In this document: positions 57,259 through 64,000 of the stretch, one piece after another
Layout of the letters: every line of letters starts with the position of its first letter
Position numbering within the stretch: the first letter of the stretch is position 1
Assembly: GCA_963995505.1 (NCBI GenBank)
Contig: OZ023197.1
Span: forward strand, 7,553,827-7,617,826
Direction of reading: 5' to 3'
Length of the DNA stretch: 64,000 bases
Origin: Hypericum androsaemum
Taxonomy: Eukaryota > Streptophyta > Magnoliopsida > Malpighiales > Hypericaceae
The notes under the pieces: generated by a model
The model's database searches: none
The model's input: only the letters and a program-made list of their open reading frames with translations
Told to the model about the DNA's origin: nothing
Made by a program: the position numbers and the translations under genes

Positions 57259-58739
57259 TAAGAATTAAACGCACCTCCTTACTCGATGTCCCTCCCCTGT
57301 GTAGGAAAAACCTTTTGGTTTGACACCCCTAGATATTCATTGCTCACCCCGAATTCCCATGCACCTTGCGATGGGCTGGCATCCCTAGATACAGCCGACA
57401 CACCTTACTACGTATTAGTGCCACTGGATACACCCAGCACACCTTGAATACTTAGCACCCTTAACCATTTTGTGGCACAAAACTAAAAATAAGGCTCCCT
57501 CTCTCAAAAGATTTAGAGAGAGAAACTTCTCTCATTTGAGCGTTCTCCCTTTAATTAGGTTTTTATCTTTTTCACACTCTCAGCCATCCTCCTTTCTCAC
57601 TTTACCCATCTTCCTCATTGTTTCTCCTTTACCTTCCTCCTCGACCCTCCTTGGTACTTCACCCATCTCCATCCACCACCTTCATCGCATCCACCAAAGA
57701 CGAAGCCCTGAAGACCTAGACATTGCCGCCTGAAGCCTCCTCTATTTTTCTTGACTGACTGAGTTGCCTCGTCCCAACCGCTACTCAGCCTTGCCGTCTT
57801 GACCTCGCCGTTGTTCTACCTCTCTCATCTCCAGTCGGCTGACCTCAATTAGCTCTCCCGCTCAAACCTAATTGGTAAGTCTATAAAGCACCACGATCTC
57901 ACCGCCCTCATAGCCCAGTGCCTCCACCGCAAGTCGGCCAAAACTTCACCTCGCCCAACTGATGGGATACGGAGCGGCAGGTCATAGTAGATCACCCTTC
58001 TGACGCCCCGTGCTCTCTGTTTGTTTAATTACTTTGGTTACTAATGTCATCTGTGTTTTGTTGTTTGTACTTTGTCTAAATGTTATTTGTCTATATTTTG
58101 ATGTATTATGCTCGAACCCCAAAAGTTTGGTGGTTTCTTAGGGTTATGTTTAATTTCTGTTAGTTTTGTTTTGCTAGTTTTATTTTTCTTAGATCGACTT
58201 ATGATTGATCTAAGGTCCATACTTATGGATCTCGATGTCTTTTTCGATGATGCAGGTCGTTAATCTTATTTTGATCGGATTTATTCGGTCCTAGCTCTCA
58301 GTGATATGCATCTCGTATGCAGCACAATGCTCGATAATACGAGGCTGCATATTTGATGTAGACAAATATTTGTTAACTGACGTTTGTATTGGAAGTCACT
58401 TGACTAGACTTACCTCTTTAGAGAGGTCATCAGCTCTCGTAGCTGATTGTATGGCCGTGATGACCAATCTTGCCAATATCTTCAGAATTATACTCACAAT
58501 CCATTATGTGTCTTGTTATGTATAATTTTTCCTTTTCTCGTCCAATGTCTATGTACTTTATTTCCATGTCTTGTAACCCGTTTGTTACATAATGCTAGGC
58601 TTTTAAAGCCGCTATTCTAAAAAGAACTATTATCTGGCACTATTAGACAAGCTCGATGCTTCTTCAACACTAGGAATGACAATGAGAATGATTCAGGTAT
58701 GATTCACATAATTCAAATTCTTTTCCTCTTTTTTTATGG
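57259..58739. other. Intergenic stretch, no gene recognised
   Basis: A CT-rich part (57500-57900) encodes only low-complexity Ser/Leu/Pro frames. 58000-58620 is T-rich and could be a LINE or other element tail, but shows no domain. No convincing exon. Confidence 0.4.
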
Positions 58740-59260
58740 TAGACCCAAATACATCTTAAAATATCAGCACGGTCATGGCCAGCCAACCAGGTTCACCAAC
58801 CCTATAATTTATTTTTATTTTTTTCTTAATCTAATTCTACTCACACATGGCACGATATTATTTATTAAAATATATATTGGTAGATATAATTTGTATGGTT
58901 ATAAAAATTGAAGTTAACTTTTAATAAAATTTGAAATTTAAAATATGAAAATTTGAAAAATTTTATTCTCTATAAAAAAGCCAAATATTGAAGCATATAT
59001 AAAAATTATTTGGCACTAACAATTAAATATGTAATTTGTATCTTCTGTATTTATAACACATCCATTTGTAGCTTGATTTATTTCTTTCCAATCTTGTATT
59101 CTAACTTTTATGATCTTCATTTTGTTACTTTAATGTAATTTTTTCCTTGTTATAATTATTGACACATATTTTTTGTATATTTATTACAATTTAAATATAA
59201 ACATAAATTATTATATATATATATATATATATATGGATGAGAGAAAAATCAATGGTCTAT
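58740..59260 (+). repeat. Repeat family R1, copy 3 (uninterrupted)
   Basis: Spans both parts of copy 2 (44535-44667 and 51384-51560) without a break, and shares its later half with copy 1 at 10495-10735. It contains an (AT)n tract at about 59212-59234. It serves as the empty-site reference for the Mutator-like insertion at 44668. Confidence 0.7.
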
Positions 59261-59438
59261 TTAGAAAGTTAGGTGGGTTGCATCATTGATGAAGTATAGA
59301 AAAGTTGAGTTGGGTTGAGTTATATCTAGATGAAAGAAATTATTCATTTATTAAAATGTTGAATTGGGTTAAATTGTAGATTGAGATAGTCTCCCGCGAC
59401 AAAAACTAGAAACCAAAAGCACCTTTTAATAATAATAA

Positions 59439-60359
59439 GGATAAATTATACTTAGGTTCTTGGGGTATAGTTAAATAGAAGTCCCTGTATTTTCAAAATA
59501 GATGCATGCATCCTTGTAGTTTGGTTAAAGCTTATTCTCGGGTCCCTAGATGACGTTATTGATTAATTTTTTCTTATTTTATCTTTCAAATTATTGCTCC
59601 CGTCGACTTAAACCTCTAGTCATCTTCTCTAGTCATTTTTTCGGCGACCACTAACTCCGATCATCTTCTCCGGCCAACTTTCGACGTCTTTTTCGGCGAG
59701 AACCAAAATCACTGAGATCAAAGACCATCATCCTCAGTTTAGCTGAAGGTAATTTACAGAGGAGATTATTTTCAAAATCGAGGGGCAATCCAAAAAGTTC
59801 CTCCTGGACGTGTCCAGCACACGAGCTTCGTCTAACCAGGCCGTTGACATGAGCTTCGTCTTCCTAGAGGGCAAGAAGATTCAACCCCCTTCATCTTCTG
59901 ATGGGTTTCGCAAAAAAGATGGTCTAACTCATGTGCCCACTTGTCCTCCACGTCTGCACCTCCGCCCTAGGGTTCCACCTAGAAGCGGCGGCTCTTTGCC
60001 ATTTCTCTAGGAGATCGGCTACGGTGCAGGTGTCAATGTACACGGGGCGCATAGGGGGGCCTACAAAGTGTCTGGGGCGAAGTTGCTGGGGCAGGTCGAG
60101 GTCAAGGTCGACCCCGGGGCCGCAGAGGCCCGAGCTTGCGTGTTCCACATCAAATCGGGTGGCTGACTCCGGTCGGAGACATTAATTTTTTTTGTAAGGG
60201 TATATAAGTAATTTCTATGACAAAAAATGGTCGATGACATCATCCAGGGCCCGAGAGTATAATTTAACCAAATGACAGGGATGGCTAAATGTATTTCAGA
60301 AATACAAGGACCCCAGTGTCTATTTAACCATACCTCATGAATCCGGAGGCAATTTACCC
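59439..60359. mobile_element. Mutator-like element E with 9-bp target duplication
   Basis: 921 bp. The left end GGATAAATTATACTTAGG and right end (inverted) GGGTAAATTGCCTCCGG lead related TIRs with TAGTTAAATAGA and CGGGTCCCTAGATGACG blocks. TAATAATAA flanks both sides (59430-59438 and 60360-60368), although this is simple sequence. The interior at 59810-60160 is GC-rich with no transposase and is a candidate captured gene fragment. Confidence 0.8.
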
Positions 60360-60402
60360 TAATAATAATAATATTTTGTGAGAAAAATAACAATAATAAA
60401 TA

Positions 60403-61103
60403 GGGAAAATTACTAATAGCCCATGGTGTTTGGTCTATTCGGTGCTCACCCCCCTGTCTTTCGGAAATCGATTAAAAACTCCCCATAGTTTGGCAAAAAT
60501 ATACTCTGGGGCCCCTGAAGCTGGAATCAGAGTTGGTCATCAACTGATTAGAGAAGATGAAGAAGTGGCAGTGTTGGGTCGTGAGGATCCCATTGATTTC
60601 TTGAAAATGATTGGGTTGTATTGATTTTGATTGTTATTTTTTGATATGATTTTTTGATTTTTTGAATATGGTGTTCATATTTTTGGTATCTAGAGGTTGA
60701 AGTACATGGATTTTTGTCTGCGTAAGATTATAAAGAAGAAGGGCATTTGTTGACTTTCACGTGGGATTTCGCTGGAGAAAAACTCTGATTCCGGTTTTAG
60801 GGGTCTCAGAGTACACTTTTGCCAAACTATGGGAGAGTTTTTAATCGATTTCTTGAAGATGGTGTTCATGTTTTTGGTATCTAGAGGTTGAAGTACATGG
60901 ATTTTTGTTTGCGTAAGATTATAAAGAAGAAGGGCATTTATTGACTTTCACGTGGGATTTCGCCGGAAAAAAACTCTGATTCCGGTTTCAGGGGTTCCAG
61001 AGTACACTTTTGCCAAACTATGGAAGAGTTTTTAATCGATTTCCGAAAGATAGCGGATGAGCACCGAATAGACCAAATACCAGAGGCTATTAGTAATTTT
61101 CCC
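60403..61103. mobile_element. Mutator-like element D with 9-bp target duplication
   Basis: 701 bp. TIRs start GGGAAAATTACTAATAGCC and extend about 130 bp, including TTGGTCTATTCGGTGCTCA and CTCTGATTCC(A/G). Flanks TAATAAATA (60394-60402) and TAACAAATA (61104-61112) match at 8 of 9. The right half carries a 191-bp tandem duplication (60670-60860 and 60861-61051), so the inner right TIR is present twice. The element ends 7 bp before the homology block of the complex I first exon. Confidence 0.88.
60670..61051. repeat. 191-bp tandem duplication in element D
   Basis: Two units starting GGTGTTCAT(A/G)TTTTTGGTA, nearly identical throughout, including the TIR part CTCTGATTCCGGTTT. Confidence 0.9.
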
Positions 61104-61194
61104 TAACAAATATCAGTTGGCCTCTGGACTTCGATAATCTCACAGAACTTGGCACGCATTCGTCTCCGTCGCCACAGCCGCTTCCTCCACCAAT
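61104..61194 (+). promoter_or_regulatory. 5' leader/core promoter of the complex I gene
   Basis: Only about 90 bp separate the Mutator-like element D from the ATG. There is no TATA box here, so either the core promoter is TATA-less or it lies within the transposon. The leader homology with 56965-57067 starts at about 61110. Confidence 0.45.
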
Positions 61195-62981
61195 ATGGTA
61201 TCTCTCTCTCTCTCCCGATTATTCCCCTAATCTAAATTTCTTTTAATTTCTTCGTAACCTAGTTATAATTTAGCGGTCTAATGTACCCGCATCGGTCGAG
61301 TAACTGGGTAAAGTTTTGAGCTTTTGGATCTGTAATCCCTAGGGCATGATGCTTGTACCCAAAATTCGGAATTTGGGTTTTCTTTCCCTCGTGGCAAATT
61401 GACTCATTTTTTACGAACCACTTCAAGGTTTGAGTTAGTTGAGGAAAAAAAAACAAGTTTTAGCTTGGTCCGAATTCGGAATTTGCTGTTCATGTGCGGG
61501 TTTCAAATTTTCTGATGTGGGTGTTTGTGCAGGCACCCATCAGGGGCATTCTTAGCTTGCGAAGAGCGGGATCGGTTATTGATAGATGGGGCTTAGGTTG
61601 CAGGTCATTCAGCACCCCTGCTGCTTCAAATGCCGGGACAGCGCAGCCTCCGCCACCTCCCCCTCCTCCGGAGAAAACTCATTTCGGTGGTTTGAAAGAC
61701 GAGGATAGAATATTCACCAATTTGTATGGGTTGCATGACCCATTCCTTAAAGGCGCGATGAAGCGGGGTGATTGGCACAGGACCAAGGATTTGGTTCTCA
61801 AAGGGACAGATTGGATTGTGAATGAGGTAAAGAAATCTGGTCTCCGTGGGCGTGGTGGTGCTGGTTTCCCATCGGGGCTGAAATGGTCGTTTATGCCGAA
61901 AATGTCTGATGGCCGCCCTTCTTATCTCGTTGTCAATGCTGATGAAAGTGAGCCTGGGACTTGCAAAGATAGGGAGATTATGCGGCATGACCCTCACAAG
62001 TTGTTGGAAGGGTGCTTGATTGCTGGCGTAGGAATGAGGGCTTCTGCTGCATATATTTACATTCGTGGCGAGTATGTAAATGAACGTAAGAACTTGGAGA
62101 TTGCAATGAAGGAAGCTTATGAAGCTGGGTTATTAGGTAAGAATGCGTGTGGATCAGGGTATGACTTTGATGTTCATATTCACTATGGTGCTGGTGCCTA
62201 TATCTGTGGTGAAGAGACGGCGCTTTTGGAAAGTCTCGAAGGAAGGCAAGGGAAACCAAGATTGAAGCCTCCATTTCCTGCAAATGCAGGCTTGTATGGC
62301 TGTCCTACCACTGTTACAAATGTGGAAACTGTTGCTGTCTCTCCCACCATTTTAAGACGTGGGCCTGAGTGGTTTGCAAGTTTTGGAAGGAAGAACAACT
62401 CTGGGACAAAATTGTTTTGTGTATCAGGTCATGTTAACAAGCCGTGCACTGTTGAAGAGGAGATGAGCATTCCTCTGAAAGAGCTCATAGAAAGGCACTG
62501 TGGAGGTGTTCGAGGTGGATGGGATAATTTATTGGCCATAATACCAGGAGGTTCTTCTGTACCGTTGCTTCCCAAGCACATTTGTGATGATGTATTGATG
62601 GACTATGATGCACTTAAGGCTGTTACGAGTGGGTTAGGTACTGCAGCTGTAATAGTAATGGATAAATCTACTGATGTGGTCGATGCCATTGCGAGGTTGT
62701 CTTACTTCTACAAGCATGAAAGCTGTGGACAGTGCACACCATGCCGGGAGGGAACACCCTGGCTTTGGATGATTATGGAAAGGATGAAGGTTGGAAATGC
62801 CAAGTTAGAGGAAATAGATATGCTTCAGGAGGTGACTAAACAAATTGAAGGGCACACAATTTGTGCGTTGGGTGATGCTGCAGCTTGGCCTGTGCAGGGT
62901 TTAATTAGGCATTTTAGACCCGAGCTGGAGAGGAGGATTAAAGAGCGTGCAGAGAGGGAGTTGCTGGAAGCAGCTGCTTAG
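61195..62981 (+). CDS. NDUFV1: NADH dehydrogenase flavoprotein 1, 51-kDa subunit of mitochondrial complex I
   Basis: Exon 1 contributes only ATG (61195-61197) before a GT donor. After a 335-bp intron, exon 2 (61533-62981) continues A-P-I-R-G-I-L without a break, giving 483 aa, near the plant length of about 486. The open frame upstream to 61494 is intronic. Residues 1-35 look like a mitochondrial presequence, and a Pro run (about 40-47) precedes [27 protein letters not shown] motifs are [13 protein letters not shown] (about 104-116), [12 protein letters not shown] (136-147) and [16 protein letters not shown] (220-235). Cluster N3 ligands are Cys399, Cys402 and Cys405 in [13 protein letters not shown], with Cys445 in HTICALGDA. 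The protein binds FMN and NADH at the matrix arm tip and passes electrons to the iron-sulfur chain. After CREGT it has Pro where I recall Gly in Arabidopsis. Confidence 0.97.
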
Positions 62982-64000
62982 TGGTGTAGATGAGATCTTG
63001 TGTAGCTTACTTCTTTGGTACGTACCTTTCATGTCAATAAGCGTATCCTGCATTATGATCAAGTTGGTAACCCAACTGCTTGGCTGCTTACCATTCGATC
63101 TTGTATGGCTTTCTCTTCTCTATTGAATGGGCCCTCAAATAGAGGATCAAAGTTGGATCCTATACACGGGGTTCCCATCATAGCCATATTCCATGGACTC
63201 GTTTGAATTAGTAAGACGGTTGATGTACTATTGTACTTGCATTTTCCTGAGCTATATGAACTTCTAAAGCAACTTTCTTACATTATACTGAGCTATATCA
63301 ACTTCTTCTAATATTCTAAAAGTGAAGTTACCCTTCAGCTTTAAATGTGGAAAGAGAGGGTGCAGATGATTTGGGTATTCACAGAAATCTTAGGTGAGTT
63401 GCTCTCTGGTTAGAGGCAGATGTGAATCAGGAATTTGGAAGGGCGTCCGGTTTCATTTTTAATATGGGTGTTGAAAAACAGTATTGACATAGGGTATTCA
63501 CGTCAGGTAGCCATGTTATATTTCAATAAGGGACTGCACAAGTGTCCTTAAATTTCCAACATATGAGAGCACAATGTACTAATTTGGTACATTTGGCCCG
63601 AGACCTCGTGTCAAACATTTAAATGATTTTTTCTCTCTCTAATTAGGTAGCTGTACTGGAAGAATGGGATATCTTTTACAGTAATTGCATTGACAATGAC
63701 ACCATTTTGACTTTTTCTATCAATGGATATGTGAAGTGAACATACTGAGAAATGTGATTTAGTTGGATTCTTGGGATTGTTGTTTGGAGCGGATAGGAAA
63801 AACTGTAACACCACGCGGGTAAAAGGTTTCCCATTTATAGGAACATGGCCAGATAGCGAAGTGTAGATTGGTAAAAACCAACAAGTAGATAAATCTCCTT
63901 GTCTGACGTGGGTAGTACATTGTGAATAGCAGACAACAGTATATGGTGGCAGAGAAAAAAAATGGTACTGTGGACAAGAATGGAACATGGCTGATTGAGA
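62982..64000 (+). other. 3' region of the complex I gene and right edge
   Basis: Probable 3' UTR over the first 200-300 bp. No further gene recognised. Short frames at 63600-63990 have no domain content. Confidence 0.45.

Noticed and set aside
57470..57733. 87-codon Ser/Leu/Pro frame
   Set aside because: Low-complexity translation of CT-rich DNA with no family resemblance.
61494..61532. Start of the complex I protein at the ATG at 61494
   Set aside because: These 13 codons lie upstream of a clean CAG acceptor at 61532. Using ATG 61195-61197 and the intron gives the family-typical M-A-P-I-R-G start.
63611..63988. 125-codon minus-strand frame at the right edge
   Set aside because: Composition is random-like and no domain or splice context supports it.

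Overview
The window looks like nuclear DNA from a dicot plant. It has small spliced genes with GT-AG introns and AT-rich intergenic DNA, and about half of it or more is decayed transposons: Ty1/copia, Ty3-like, LINE, Mutator-like, hAT-like and a miniature LTR element. I see no prokaryotic, viral or organellar gene content and no CRISPR array. The species cannot be named from this sequence alone.

Four host protein genes can be read. (1) 972-2391 (-): a Ser/Pro-rich plant protein whose first four coding exons join cleanly, but exon 3 carries an in-frame TAG and the C-terminal exons are not visible. (2) 28881-30915 (+): a complete five-exon gene for a DUF212 (acid phosphatase/vanadium haloperoxidase-related) membrane protein of 170 aa. 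(3) 40810-43994 (-): a complete six-exon gene for a CDKG2-type cyclin-dependent kinase of 760 aa. (4) 61195-62981 (+): the 51-kDa flavoprotein of mitochondrial complex I, 483 aa, whose first coding exon holds only the ATG. From memory, CDKG2 and a DUF212 gene are near neighbours in Arabidopsis (At1g67580 and At1g67600), so the 29-44 kb part may be a conserved block widened by insertions. An F-box-associated pseudogene split by a hAT-like MITE lies between them.

Layout: 0-3 kb, gene 1 and its 5' side. 3.1-7.4 kb, a copia element (-) with matching LTRs and ATTAA target duplications. 7.7-8.2 kb, a 523-bp TRIM. 8.6-10.5 kb, a decayed copia element. 10.9-13.7 kb, a rearranged copia deletion derivative. 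14.4-22.8 kb, a nearly intact copia element whose LTRs are full of CACGTG palindromes and whose 5' leader carries an extra 200-codon ORF. 23-28.6 kb, LINE, LTR and copia fragments and MITE copies. 28.9-31 kb, the DUF212 gene. 31.6-37.8 kb, a probable solo LTR, an AT microsatellite, an snRNA-type promoter motif pair and the F-box pseudogene. 38-44.3 kb, CDKG2 and its downstream DNA. 44.7-51.4 kb, a large Mutator-like element containing an LTR element that shows no reverse transcriptase. 51.6-55.3 kb, a deleted LINE with a MITE inside it. 55.4-61.1 kb, a cluster of Mutator-like elements with 9-bp target duplications in TAATAATAA-like DNA. 61.2-63 kb, the complex I gene.

The most interesting points are the duplicated ATG-only first exon of the complex I gene (about 4.1 kb apart, among Mutator-like elements), the G-box-saturated LTRs and extra ORF of the 8.4-kb copia element, the TRIM, and the layered insertions whose order can be read from target duplications. 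No wholly new biological system is evident. Homology calls come from remembered family patterns, not database searches.
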